In this document: positions 1-7,639 of the stretch, piece by piece
How positions within the stretch are numbered: position 1 is the stretch's first letter
How the letters are laid out: each line of letters opens with the position of its first letter
Origin: Bacteroidales bacterium
GTDB taxonomy: Bacteria; Bacteroidota; Bacteroidia; Bacteroidales; Bacteroidaceae
NCBI GenBank assembly: GCA_012517855.1
Contig: JAAYUD010000065.1
Coordinates: 1-43,804, forward strand
Direction of reading: 5' to 3'
DNA length: 43,804 nt
Notes under the pieces: generated by a model
Database searches by the model: none
What the model saw: only the letters and a program-made list of their open reading frames with translations
Told to the model about the DNA's origin: nothing
Translations under genes and position numbers: made by a program

Positions 1-140
1 ACCGTGTAGAAGCTCCTTTGCTTACTGCTTCTACGTGGAAGTGCTCCGGTTCTTTTTCTCTGCAAGAAGGTGTTTTGTACACATCTTATTGAATCATAGT
101 TGTTGCATTTAAGCTATTTCTGCCGGCTCATTAAGGTTTT

Positions 141-230
141 GTCGTTCCATATATGTGATTCGATCAACTCACATATATGGAACGATCGAATCACATATGT
201 GAGTTGATCGAATCACATATATGGAACGAC
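141..230. repeat. 90-bp palindrome (36-bp perfect arms, 18-nt spacer)
   Basis: Positions 141-176 and 195-230 are perfect reverse complements, separated by 18 nt (177-194). The spacer is built from the same words as the arms. The 17-mer TCACATATATGGAACGA occurs at 169-185 and 213-229 and, inverted, at 142-158. As RNA it would form a very long stem on either strand, and as DNA it could extrude a cruciform. It is not followed by a T-run, so a simple intrinsic terminator is unlikely. Its function is unknown. Confidence 0.9.
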
Positions 231-329
231 ACTTTTCTTAGGATTAAGATATAAAGTCTTTCTTATATGAGCCAACTTTCATCCGTATGTTTTACAGATT
301 TCGCCCTTGCAAAAAGGTCTCATGAAGCG

Positions 330-520
330 CTTAAAAACCTTTTGAATAAAGCATTATGGCTTTCGTTGTAACAGCATAATAGGGACGTACAGATAATGCA
401 CAAATTGGAACATGATTTTGTTGGAATAGATCGCCGCAGTCGCAACGATATATCTGAGTTCTTATCCCGAACTCAAATATATTCTTATCGTATTTTGACT
501 ACATAAAAGCAGGCTGGCGA
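330..520 (-). pseudogene. Possible decayed zinc-ribbon transposase N-terminus
   Basis: On the minus strand, one frame reads FGIRTQIYRCDCGDLFQ and continues to a stop near 330. A neighbouring frame just upstream reads SPACFYVVKIR (around 509-520 and below). Together they resemble the CPxC...YRCxxCG zinc ribbon that opens many IS transposases, broken by a frameshift and with the first Cys changed to Ser. This is a pattern match over about 60 codons only, with no DDE domain found, so chance similarity is quite possible. Confidence 0.2.
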
Positions 521-868
521 GTCTTTTCAGACTTAAACTTTTTCACTTCTTTTACATCCAAAAGTATTATAGAAAACTTTTGGGATGAGGTGCTTTTTAA
601 AAAAGGATGCAGTATACTCGCTTATGTATAAAACTAGCTTTCAGATACCTGTAGGCTGTCGTTTAGAATGATTCTAAGCAGAGGTCCGCTGAAAATAAGA
701 GCCCTACAGTATGCTCTCGAGTCGATTTTTGGGCTTCTTTTTGCTGGCGTTGTATACGGTGTATCGTTAACCTATTGTGTGATAGTGCGGTATGGTGTCA
801 TACGGAGGTGGCAAAGGATAGAAATTACAAACTGTATGAGCAGGAGTACCGACAATTGACGAGTAAAA

Positions 869-1438
869 TTATAGATAAATAATTGATTTGTCTTTAATAT
901 TTATGTTGTCAAAAAGAAGTTTGATTTTTTGTTCAAATAATCCATTATATCTTATTCCGATAAAATTTGTAGTTTTGTAGCATGAAAAGCCGTCAAACAT
1001 CCCGTCTTTTGTAACAGCATTGATAATAATACATTCTTGATTGAAATCATGGACAAAACCAATTACATAATCATCTTCAGAAAGGAAAAAAGTAGTCAGT
1101 ATTTGTTTTTCCTTTAAATATTGAAAATGTGTGTTCAATTTGTAACTATCATTCCAAATTGTAATTCTATTGTCAATATTTAGTGATACTCCTTTTTTTA
1201 CAATGAATTCTAGTCCTTTTTGGTATATATCATTGTATTCAATGTGCAATACATCTTCAATGTTAAATGTCGTTTTCCCAATAAACATCCCAAATTCATC
1301 AATTTCATTTACGGTAAAATCATCTTGATTAATTTCTGTTATGTAACCGATAATGGTCTCTCCCCATTCTAAATCCTTGGTTCTAAATCCAATTAATGCT
1401 TTGGCTGATAAAGCATTTTTCAATAATGTTAATATCAT
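869..1438 (-). CDS. Hypothetical protein with internal duplication
   Basis: A 189-residue protein with no signal peptide or membrane segment, and no named family recognised. Residues 31-79 and 127-175 align without gaps over 49 positions with about 11 identities (both contain GMF, NQ and a Y-N near the end) and many conservative matches. This indicates two copies of a beta-rich module, perhaps of an SH3-like small-barrel kind, which is a guess. It stands alone between transposon debris and has no partner gene, so context gives no function. The start at 1438 is the first ATG and there is no Shine-Dalgarno, as is usual in Bacteroidetes. It could be an orphan immunity or accessory protein, but nothing here shows that. 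Confidence 0.75.
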   Translation of the reverse strand: MILTLLKNALSAKALIGFRTKDLEWGETIIGYITEINQDDFTVNEIDEFGMFIGKTTFNIEDVLHIEYNDIYQKGLEFIVKKGVSLNIDNRITIWNDSYKLNTHFQYLKEKQILTTFFLSEDDYVIGFVHDFNQECIIINAVTKDGMFDGFSCYKTTNFIGIRYNGLFEQKIKLLFDNINIKDKSIIYL

Positions 1439-1560
1439 AATTATTAAGTTTTAATTAGTCTTCTTTCTCGTCCTTGTTTAAAATCAGTTGAAATATTTTT
1501 AAATGGTTTCCGTATCAGTAGGATAGTTCCTTTCCTTGAAGTGACTAAACTAAAAGAAAG

Positions 1561-1780
1561 ATGTATCAAACAGATTTAACGGAAATCGAGTGGCAATATA
1601 TAACAAAAGTATTAAACCTGCAAAAAAGAAAGCGGAAATATAATTTACGGATAATCTGGAATGCCATTTTTTTTTGTAAAGACGGATTGCCAATGGCGTA
1701 TGCTCCCTAAGGAATTTTCTAAATGGGAGCCGGTTTATTATTATTATCGCAAATGGGCTTCGCTATTTATCTGGGTATAA
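1561..1780 (+). pseudogene. IS5-family (DUF4096-type) transposase fragment, frameshifted
   Basis: From the ATG at 1561 the frame reads MYQTDLTEIEWQYITKVLN and then QKRKRKYNLRIIWNAIFF, the typical start of IS5-type transposases with the DUF4096 N-terminal domain. At a run of nine T (1667-1675) the reading shifts by one base. The homologous continuation, VKTDCQWRMLPKEF followed by SKWEPVYYYYRKWA, lies in the next frame and stops at 1778-1780. Only about 70 of several hundred codons remain and the DDE catalytic domain is gone. The fragment ends directly at the ssrA terminator, so it is a dead insertion remnant. No inverted repeat or target duplication was identified. Confidence 0.8.
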
Positions 1781-1824
1781 AAAAACTAAGAGGTCACTTA
1801 TTTTCTGTAAGTGACCTCTTAGTT
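1779..1824 (-). terminator. Intrinsic terminator of ssrA
   Basis: Perfect 17-bp inverted repeat (1784-1800 with 1808-1824) around a 7-nt loop. On the minus strand it is followed by a run of seven T (1785-1779). It starts three bases after the tmRNA 3' end, as expected for the tmRNA transcript. Confidence 0.95.
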
Positions 1825-1827
1825 CGG

Positions 1828-2223
1828 GTGGACCTGGAGGGATTCGAACCCTCGTCCAAACGAGGAAGCAATAAGCTTTCTACATGCTTATCTCTGCCTT
1901 CGATTTTCGAGCATGGGCAAGACCAGAGCCACCAACCCACACCTTATCCTCTTTAGTTTCGTTAAGGCCCCGAGAAAAGGCTAAAACTATTCCCGATTTT
2001 GCTGTGCCACTGTGTCAAACGCTTCGGAACAAGAGCTTTTGAGTGACATCCCGTTCCGGCATCTAATGCCGAAATTAAACCAGTCTACTATACTTCAACT
2101 AGGCTGCGAGAGCGTAATTATTGTTGCCAGATAAATTCTTGATAACTGAGATTAAAGTGCAAATCACCGACGCACTGCATGCTTACATACCTCTTCTGCC
2201 CGCTGTCAAAACCGGTCAAGCCC
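1828..2223 (-). ncRNA. ssrA: Transfer-messenger RNA (tmRNA)
   Basis: tmRNA rescues ribosomes stalled on broken mRNAs and tags the nascent peptide for proteolysis. The 3' end carries a tRNA-like T-arm (GAGGGTTCGAATCCCTC). The terminal CAGGTCC pairs with 5' GGGCTTG at 2223-2217 to form a 7-bp acceptor stem, including G-U pairs. The 5' portion has the conserved GACAGCGGGCAGA and GTAAGCATGCAGT segments of Bacteroides tmRNA, and the 3' portion has AGATAAGCATGTAGAAAGC. The molecule is about 396 nt and one-piece. The encoded sequence after the discriminator A is CCC, so the CCA end is probably completed after transcription. A TAnnTTTG promoter lies just upstream and a strong terminator just downstream. 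The 5' end is set by acceptor pairing. Confidence 0.96.
2099..2128 (-). other. tmRNA tag reading frame (GNNNYALAA)
   Basis: Within ssrA, minus-strand codons GGC AAC AAT AAT TAC GCT CTC GCA GCC TAG encode GNNNYALAA-stop. The YALAA end is the usual protease-directing tail, and Bacteroides tags of the form GETNYALAA are closely similar. The GGC resume codon is assigned by analogy with those tags. Confidence 0.85.
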
Positions 2224-2244
2224 TTTTTGCTTTGTAAGTTGGGA

Positions 2245-2275
2245 CAAAGGTAGTAATTGTTTTGAAGCATTGGAA
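2245..2275 (-). promoter_or_regulatory. Predicted ssrA promoter
   Basis: Minus-strand TACCTTTG at 2252-2245 fits the Bacteroides -7 consensus TAnnTTTG. A weak TTCC lies 19 nt upstream (2275-2272) in the -33 position. Transcription would start a few bases before the mature 5' end at 2223, consistent with 5' processing. Confidence 0.6.
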
Positions 2276-2393
2276 CTCTTTTAGCGATATTTTTATTTTA
2301 GATGTAATAATAACTTCGATTTTGCAATTATTGTATCTCTTTTCGAATAGTTTCAAACTTAACAACCTCAAATAAAAATTATTCGTGTACTTA

Positions 2394-2426
2394 TTGGGCT
2401 TATAAGGAACCTTATCTGTATCTTTG
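2394..2426 (+). promoter_or_regulatory. Predicted promoter of the hyd operon
   Basis: TTGG at 2394-2397 and TATCTTTG at 2419-2426 are 21 nt apart, matching the Bacteroides -33/-7 pattern. The -7 element ends 20 nt before the hydA ATG at 2447, giving a very short leader and supporting that start. The rest of 2253-2393, between the divergent ssrA and hyd promoters, shows nothing else clear. Confidence 0.7.
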
Positions 2427-2446
2427 TCGCAATTATTAACGGTATT

Positions 2447-3907
2447 ATGGCTTTTTTAAACAATGTAATGATAGTACGTCACAAGTTGCTGGCCAATCTT
2501 GTGAGTCTTTGGAAGAAGGGTGAATTAGTGGAAAGAATTGATCGTTTGCCTATTGAATTGAGTCCACGAAGTTCGAAACATTTGGGACGTTGTTGTGTGC
2601 ATAAGGAACGTGCTGTTTGGAAATATAAGTGTTTGCCTTTGTTGGGATTTGATATGACTGACGAAAAAGATGAACTTGATCCGCTTTCGAAATATGCACA
2701 AGCTGCCATAGACCGGAAAGAATCGAAGAAAGAAAATATTCTATGTGTGATAGACGAGGCTTGTTCATCGTGTGTTCATATCAACTATGAAATAACGAAT
2801 CTTTGCTATGGTTGTGTGGCTCGCAGTTGCTATGTGAATTGCCCGAAAGAAGCAATTCAATTCAAGAAAAATGGACAGGCCCGGATTGATCATGATGCTT
2901 GCATCAATTGTGGCACTTGCCTTCGCAGTTGTCCCTATCATGCTATTGTCTATATGCCGGTGCCTTGCGAAGAATCTTGTCCGGTGAAGGCTATAAGTCG
3001 TGATAAGAATGGGATGCAGCATATTGATGAAAGCAAATGCATTTATTGTGGGAAATGCCTCAACGCCTGCCCTTTCGGTGCTGTTTTTGAATTGTCGCAG
3101 GCTTTCGATGTACTTGAAGCTATTCGGCGTAAGGAGAAAGTGATAGCGATTGTAGCCCCTGCTATGTTGGGGCAATTCAATGCGACGGTTGAACAAGTAT
3201 ACGGCGCTTTGAAAGAAGTAGGCTTTGCCGATATCGTCGAAGTGGCACAAGGGGCTATGGAAACCACCCGGCGTGAAGCGAAGGAATTGCAAGATAGGCT
3301 TTCTGAAGGTAAACCGTTTATGACGACTTCGTGCTGCCCCTCGTATATCGAATTGGTGAATAAGCATATTCCAAGTATGACGGAGTTTGTTTCGGAAACC
3401 CGCTCACCTATGTATTATACGGCTAAAGCAGCAAAAATGAAGTATCCGGATGCAAAAATAACGTTTATCGGTCCGTGTGCGGCAAAGCGTAAGGAGATGA
3501 AGCGTGATGAACACGTGGATTTTGTGTTGACTTTTGAAGAAATTGCATCGATTATCTCGGGGTTCGATATTCATTTTGAACAAGTCGAACCGTATCGATT
3601 GGATGAAGTAGCTGTGCGCGAAGCTCATGGGTTTGCCCAGTCGGGAGGTGTGGCTCAAGCTGTGAAAGCATATTTGAAGGATGATAAACTAAGCGTGTTG
3701 CAGATAGCTGATATTAATAAAAAGAATATAGGGTTACTGCGGGCTACGGCCAAGATAAAGAAATCATCCAGTGTATTTATTGAAGTGATGGCCTGTGAGG
3801 GAGGTTGTATTACCGGCCCTTGTACTTATAACGATTTTGCTTCGGGCAAACGGAGGCTGACGAAAGCATTGGAAGAAAAAGAAGACACGTATGCGAATCG
3901 TGATTGA
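2447..3907 (+). CDS. hydA: [FeFe] hydrogenase catalytic subunit, group B type
   Basis: Reversibly reduces protons to H2, probably disposing of fermentative electrons carried by ferredoxin in the cytoplasm. The 486 residues hold a Cys-rich N-terminal region (C106, C109, C120, C123, C128, C132). Two ferredoxin-type 4Fe-4S motifs follow: C152-x2-C-x2-C-x3-C162-P and C198-x2-C-x2-C-x3-C208-P. The H-cluster domain has L1 TSCCPSY (C296, C297), L2 GPCAAKRKE (C344) and L3 EVMACEGGCITGPC (C450, C454). The altered loops (GPC instead of the MPC of group A, and no Trp after CCP) and lack of a [2Fe-2S] domain point to the monomeric group B enzymes common in gut Bacteroides. It heads hydA-E-G-F and overlaps hydE by 17 nt. 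The ATG at 2447 is favoured by the promoter; an ATG at 2468 is the alternative. Confidence 0.95.
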   Translation: MAFLNNVMIVRHKLLANLVSLWKKGELVERIDRLPIELSPRSSKHLGRCCVHKERAVWKYKCLPLLGFDMTDEKDELDPLSKYAQAAIDRKESKKENILCVIDEACSSCVHINYEITNLCYGCVARSCYVNCPKEAIQFKKNGQARIDHDACINCGTCLRSCPYHAIVYMPVPCEESCPVKAISRDKNGMQHIDESKCIYCGKCLNACPFGAVFELSQAFDVLEAIRRKEKVIAIVAPAMLGQFNATVEQVYGALKEVGFADIVEVAQGAMETTRREAKELQDRLSEGKPFMTTSCCPSYIELVNKHIPSMTEFVSETRSPMYYTAKAAKMKYPDAKITFIGPCAAKRKEMKRDEHVDFVLTFEEIASIISGFDIHFEQVEPYRLDEVAVREAHGFAQSGGVAQAVKAYLKDDKLSVLQIADINKKNIGLLRATAKIKKSSSVFIEVMACEGGCITGPCTYNDFASGKRRLTKALEEKEDTYANRD

Positions 3908-4955
3908 CAGACTTAGAGACAAACAGACCCTTTCTGTTGAAGAATACAGGGAACTGTTGGCTTGTACGGATGCAGAGGTAACAAACTATTTGCATGACGA
4001 AGCCCGAAAGGTAACTTTGTCTCGTTTTGGAAATCGAATATATATCAGAGGGCTTATTGAAATAAGTAATTGCTGCCGCAACAATTGCTTGTATTGTGGC
4101 ATTCGAAAAGGAAACGTCAATGTAGAGCGCTATAGATTAAGTAAATCTATCATATTGGATTGCTGCGCAAAAGGTTATGCTTTAGGATTTCGGACTTTTG
4201 TTCTTCAGGGAGGGGAAGATGTTGCTGAGACAGACGATTGGGTGGAAGATATAATTGCCTCTATTCGGGCGGCCTATCCGGATTGTGCCATCACATTATC
4301 GTTGGGCGAAAAAACTCGTGATGCTTATCTACGATTTTATCGGGCAGGAGCAAATAGGTACTTATTGCGACACGAAACATTCGATGCTTTGCATTACCGT
4401 TGCATACATCCTAAGGAGATGTCAATAGAAAACAGGTTGCAGTGTTTGCAATGGTTGAAAGAAATAGGTTACCAAATTGGGACGGGTATGATGATAGGCA
4501 GCCCGCACCAAACGATAGATCATCTGGTACAGGATATCAAGTATATTGAACGACTTCATCCACAAATGATAGGTATCGGCCCATTTGTACCTCATCGCGA
4601 TACTCCTTTCGGCAATGAACAACCCGGTAGTGTGGAGATGACACTAAAACTTCTTTCTGTTTTCCGATTGATGAATCCCGATGCGCTGATTCCGGCAACT
4701 ACCGCACTGGCTACTTTGGATAAAAAAGGGCGGGAACATGGCATACTTGCGGGTGCCAACGTAGTAATGCCAAATTTATCGCCTAGAGCCGACCGTAAGA
4801 AATATGAACTGTATAATGATAAAGCTTTTCTTAAAGCCGAAGCTGCCGAAGGACTGTCGATGCTTAGAAAGCAATTGGCGGCAATAGGCTATGAAGTTGC
4901 TGTAGATAGAGGGGATTATCAACATATAAATAACCGTCAAACTAAATCTGTTTAA
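3891..4955 (+). CDS. hydE: H-cluster maturation radical SAM enzyme HydE
   Basis: One of three maturases that build the [2Fe] subcluster of [FeFe] hydrogenase. HydE is a radical-SAM enzyme of the biotin-synthase-like group that acts on the Fe-Cys-CO-CN synthon from HydG. The protein has 354 residues, normal for the family. The SAM-binding 4Fe-4S motif is C62-RNN-C66-LY-C69, and NLSPRADRKKYELY near the C-terminus fits HydE homologues. Its ATG lies inside the last codons of hydA in another frame, so translation is likely coupled; hydG follows after 4 nt. Biotin synthase and PylB are related alternatives, but the hyd context settles the call. Confidence 0.95.
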   Translation: MRIVIDRLRDKQTLSVEEYRELLACTDAEVTNYLHDEARKVTLSRFGNRIYIRGLIEISNCCRNNCLYCGIRKGNVNVERYRLSKSIILDCCAKGYALGFRTFVLQGGEDVAETDDWVEDIIASIRAAYPDCAITLSLGEKTRDAYLRFYRAGANRYLLRHETFDALHYRCIHPKEMSIENRLQCLQWLKEIGYQIGTGMMIGSPHQTIDHLVQDIKYIERLHPQMIGIGPFVPHRDTPFGNEQPGSVEMTLKLLSVFRLMNPDALIPATTALATLDKKGREHGILAGANVVMPNLSPRADRKKYELYNDKAFLKAEAAEGLSMLRKQLAAIGYEVAVDRGDYQHINNRQTKSV

Positions 4956-4959
4956 AAAG

Positions 4960-6375
4960 ATGTATAATGTAAAGTCATGTAAGGCTGACGAATTCATCAA
5001 CCATGAAGAAATCTTAGAAACGCTGGACTATGCGCAAGCGAACAAGAACAATCGGGCTTTAATAGAACAACTCATCGATAAGGCTGCTTTGTGTAAAGGG
5101 CTTACGCATCGAGAAGCAGCTCTGTTGCTCTGTTGTGATCAACCCGATTTGATTAATCGTATTTATCATCTTGCCAAAGAAATGAAGAAGAAATTCTATG
5201 GCAACCGAATTGTTATGTTTGCACCGCTCTATTTGTCCAATTACTGTGTGAACGGTTGCATTTATTGTCCTTATCATGCCAAGAACCATCATATTTCTCG
5301 TAAGAAACTAACTCAAGATGAAATACGTAAAGAGGTGGTAGCCTTACAGGATATGGGACATAAACGTTTGGCTCTTGAAATGGGTGAACATCCCCATATA
5401 AATACGATGGAATATTTGCTTGAGTCGATTCGTACCATTTATGACATTCACCATAAGAATGGTGCCATTCGGCGAGTCAATGTAAATATTGCCGCCACAA
5501 CAGTAGAGAATTATAGAAAGTTGAAAGATGCCGGAATTGGTACTTATATCTTGTTTCAAGAGACTTACAATAAAGAAAATTACGAACGGCTTCATCCTGC
5601 GGGGCCAAAAAGCAACTATGCATACCATACCGAAGCAATGGATCGTGCCATGCAGGGTGGTATTGACGATGTAGGTTGCGGCGTATTGTTTGGATTAACT
5701 TCCTATAGATATGATTTAGTCGGATTATTGATGCACGCCGAGCATTTGGAAGCCGCCTTTGGTGTGGGACCTCATACTATCAGTGTGCCTCGTATTCGTC
5801 CTGCCGATGATATTAATCCGCAAGATTTCCCAAATGCCGTTCCCGATGATATGTTTTGCCATATTGTAGCGGTTATCCGTTTGGCTGTGCCTTATACCGG
5901 CATGATTGTTTCAACCCGCGAATCGAAGGCTACTAGAGAAAAAGTTCTCGAGATAGGTATTTCTCAAATTAGCGGTGCTTCGAGTACCAGTGTGGGTGGT
6001 TATAGCGAAGCAGATGGGGAGGAAGATACAGCGCAATTTGATACCAATGACAAACGTACTCTTGATGAAGTAGTATCCTGGTTGATGAAGAGAGGGTTTG
6101 TTCCTAGTTTCTGTACTGCCTGCTATAGGGCGGGAAGAACAGGCGATCGGTTTATGGCATTAGTTAAGGCCGGACAAATAGGTAATTGTTGTAGCCCGAA
6201 TGCCTTGATGACACTCAAAGAGTATTTAATGGACTATGCTTCGGAATCTACTCGGCGCGAGGGTGAGAAAATGATTGAGGAGGAAATGCAGAAAATACCT
6301 AATCCGAAGGTTAGAGAGATTGCTATGCTACATTTAAAACAAATGGAGGAATGCCAACGTGATTTTAGATTTTAA
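4960..6375 (+). CDS. hydG: H-cluster maturation enzyme HydG (tyrosine lyase)
   Basis: Radical-SAM tyrosine lyase that cleaves tyrosine to p-cresol and a dehydroglycine fragment, which gives the CO and CN ligands of the H-cluster. The N-terminal SAM cluster motif is C96-VNG-C100-IY-C103. The C-terminal auxiliary cluster motif is C385-TA-C388 followed by C410/C411, the feature that separates HydG from its relative ThiH. Length is 471 residues, as expected. It sits 4 nt after hydE and 5 nt before hydF. All key residues are present and nothing looks odd. Confidence 0.96.
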   Translation: MYNVKSCKADEFINHEEILETLDYAQANKNNRALIEQLIDKAALCKGLTHREAALLLCCDQPDLINRIYHLAKEMKKKFYGNRIVMFAPLYLSNYCVNGCIYCPYHAKNHHISRKKLTQDEIRKEVVALQDMGHKRLALEMGEHPHINTMEYLLESIRTIYDIHHKNGAIRRVNVNIAATTVENYRKLKDAGIGTYILFQETYNKENYERLHPAGPKSNYAYHTEAMDRAMQGGIDDVGCGVLFGLTSYRYDLVGLLMHAEHLEAAFGVGPHTISVPRIRPADDINPQDFPNAVPDDMFCHIVAVIRLAVPYTGMIVSTRESKATREKVLEIGISQISGASSTSVGGYSEADGEEDTAQFDTNDKRTLDEVVSWLMKRGFVPSFCTACYRAGRTGDRFMALVKAGQIGNCCSPNALMTLKEYLMDYASESTRREGEKMIEEEMQKIPNPKVREIAMLHLKQMEECQRDFRF

Positions 6376-6380
6376 ACGAT

Positions 6381-7568
6381 ATGAGCTTGAATGATACACC
6401 TTATTCGAACCGACTGCATATTCTGCTTTTAGGTAGAAGAAATTGTGGAAAATCGTCGATGATAAATGCTTTGACGGGACAAGATGTTGCTCTTGTGTCA
6501 GATGTGGCAGGAACAACGACCGATCCTGTGATGAAATCAATGGAGATTCATGGTATAGGTCCTTGCTTATTTATAGATACTCCAGGGTTTGATGATGAAG
6601 GAACGTTGGGTATACAAAGAGTAAAACGAACCGAAAAGGCTCTTGAAAAAGCTGATATAGCTTTACTTTTCTGTGGAGAAGATATGCAACAAGAATTGCA
6701 GTGGATGAAGCGTCTGGAAGCAAAGAAAATACCGATTATCCTTCTATTGAATAAAGCGGATATACTTTCGGATGTCCATAAAGCCGTAATGAATATAAAG
6801 GAACTGTGCTGCGTCAAACCTTTAGTCGTTAGTGCCAAACAAAAAAGAGGCATGGAAGAAGTACGGCAGGCTATCATTGAAAAAATGCCTGAAGATTTTG
6901 GCTCACAAATCATCACCCAAAATCTGGTAGGCGAAGGAGATTTGGTATTGCTGGTGATGCCTCAAGATATTCAAGCTCCGAAAGGAAGGCTTATATTGCC
7001 CCAAGTGCAAACCATGAGGGAGTTGTTGGATAAGAAATGCTTAGTGATGTGCTGTACGACTGATAAATTGGATAGTACATTGAAAGCATTATCCAGTGCT
7101 CCGAACTTGATTATTACAGATTCGCAAGTGTTTAAAACCGTTTATGAACGAAAACCTGTCGAAAGCAAATTAACCTCTTTCTCTGTGCTCTTTGCTGCTT
7201 ACAAGGGGGATATTGATTATTTTGTGAAAAGTGCCGCTACTATCGGGCAATTGACTTCTAAGTCTCGGGTATTGATTGCTGAGGCTTGTACCCATGCTCC
7301 ACTCAATGAAGATATAGGTAGGGTGAAGATTCCACGTCTTTTGGCAGAAAAGATAGGAGATGGGCTGCATATTGACATTACTGCGGGAAGTGATTTCCCT
7401 GAAGATTTGTCGAAATATGATTTGGTTATTCATTGTGGAGCTTGTATGTTCAATAGGAAATTCATGTTGAGCCGTTTGCAACAAGCTCGTCGGCAACATA
7501 TACCAATGACTAATTATGGCATTGCTCTTGCTTGGTTAAATGGAATATTGGATAAGATAGAATTATAA
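6381..7568 (+). CDS. hydF: H-cluster maturation GTPase HydF
   Basis: Scaffold GTPase on which the [2Fe] precursor is finished before insertion into HydA. The N-terminal Era/TrmE-like GTPase domain has the P-loop GRRNCGKS (18-25), the G3 motif DTPG (in FIDTPGFDDEG) and the G4 motif NKAD. The C-terminal cluster site is C303-T-H305 and H351-C352-GA-C355, with 45 residues between the two His, matching the family pattern CxHx(44-53)HCxxC. Length is 395 residues. It ends the hydAEGF operon. No strong intrinsic terminator is visible before the next promoter. Confidence 0.95.
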   Translation: MSLNDTPYSNRLHILLLGRRNCGKSSMINALTGQDVALVSDVAGTTTDPVMKSMEIHGIGPCLFIDTPGFDDEGTLGIQRVKRTEKALEKADIALLFCGEDMQQELQWMKRLEAKKIPIILLLNKADILSDVHKAVMNIKELCCVKPLVVSAKQKRGMEEVRQAIIEKMPEDFGSQIITQNLVGEGDLVLLVMPQDIQAPKGRLILPQVQTMRELLDKKCLVMCCTTDKLDSTLKALSSAPNLIITDSQVFKTVYERKPVESKLTSFSVLFAAYKGDIDYFVKSAATIGQLTSKSRVLIAEACTHAPLNEDIGRVKIPRLLAEKIGDGLHIDITAGSDFPEDLSKYDLVIHCGACMFNRKFMLSRLQQARRQHIPMTNYGIALAWLNGILDKIEL

Positions 7569-7586
7569 GAAAATAATAAATTTTAC

Positions 7587-7617
7587 TTTTATAGTGTTTA
7601 GTGTTGTATTATCTTTG
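7587..7617 (+). promoter_or_regulatory. Predicted promoter of lactonase gene
   Basis: TATCTTTG at 7610-7617 is a clear -7 element, and a poor T-rich -33 (7587-7590) lies 19 nt upstream. It would start transcription near 7624, so codons before the ATG at 7640 could not be translated; this decides the start of the next gene. Confidence 0.6.
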
Positions 7618-7639
7618 CTGCAACAAATTAAACGGCAGT

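Larger units (their letters stand above)
1..868. other. Gene-poor region with palindrome and possible transposon debris
   Basis: No convincing intact gene is seen here. The region holds an 8-bp-stem hairpin at 6-34, the 90-bp palindrome at 141-230, and a second imperfect hairpin at 449-481 (13-bp arms, one mismatch, 7-nt loop). It also holds a possible decayed zinc-ribbon transposase start on the minus strand around 330-520. An open frame of 63 codons at 668-859 on the plus strand has no recognisable homology or promoter and is not called. Confidence 0.6.

Noticed and set aside
141-230. CRISPR array or intrinsic terminator
   Set aside because: There are no regularly spaced direct repeats with unique spacers and no T-run after the stem.
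668-859. 63-codon plus-strand open frame (MILSRGPLKIRALQYALES...)
   Set aside because: It has no promoter element, no homology I recognise and atypical composition, and it lies in a debris-rich region.
1723-1956. 77-codon plus-strand frame
   Set aside because: It runs from transposase debris through the ssrA terminator into the antisense of tmRNA, so it is not a gene.
2765-3367. 200-codon minus-strand open frame
   Set aside because: It is fully antisense to hydA, whose motifs are unmistakable.
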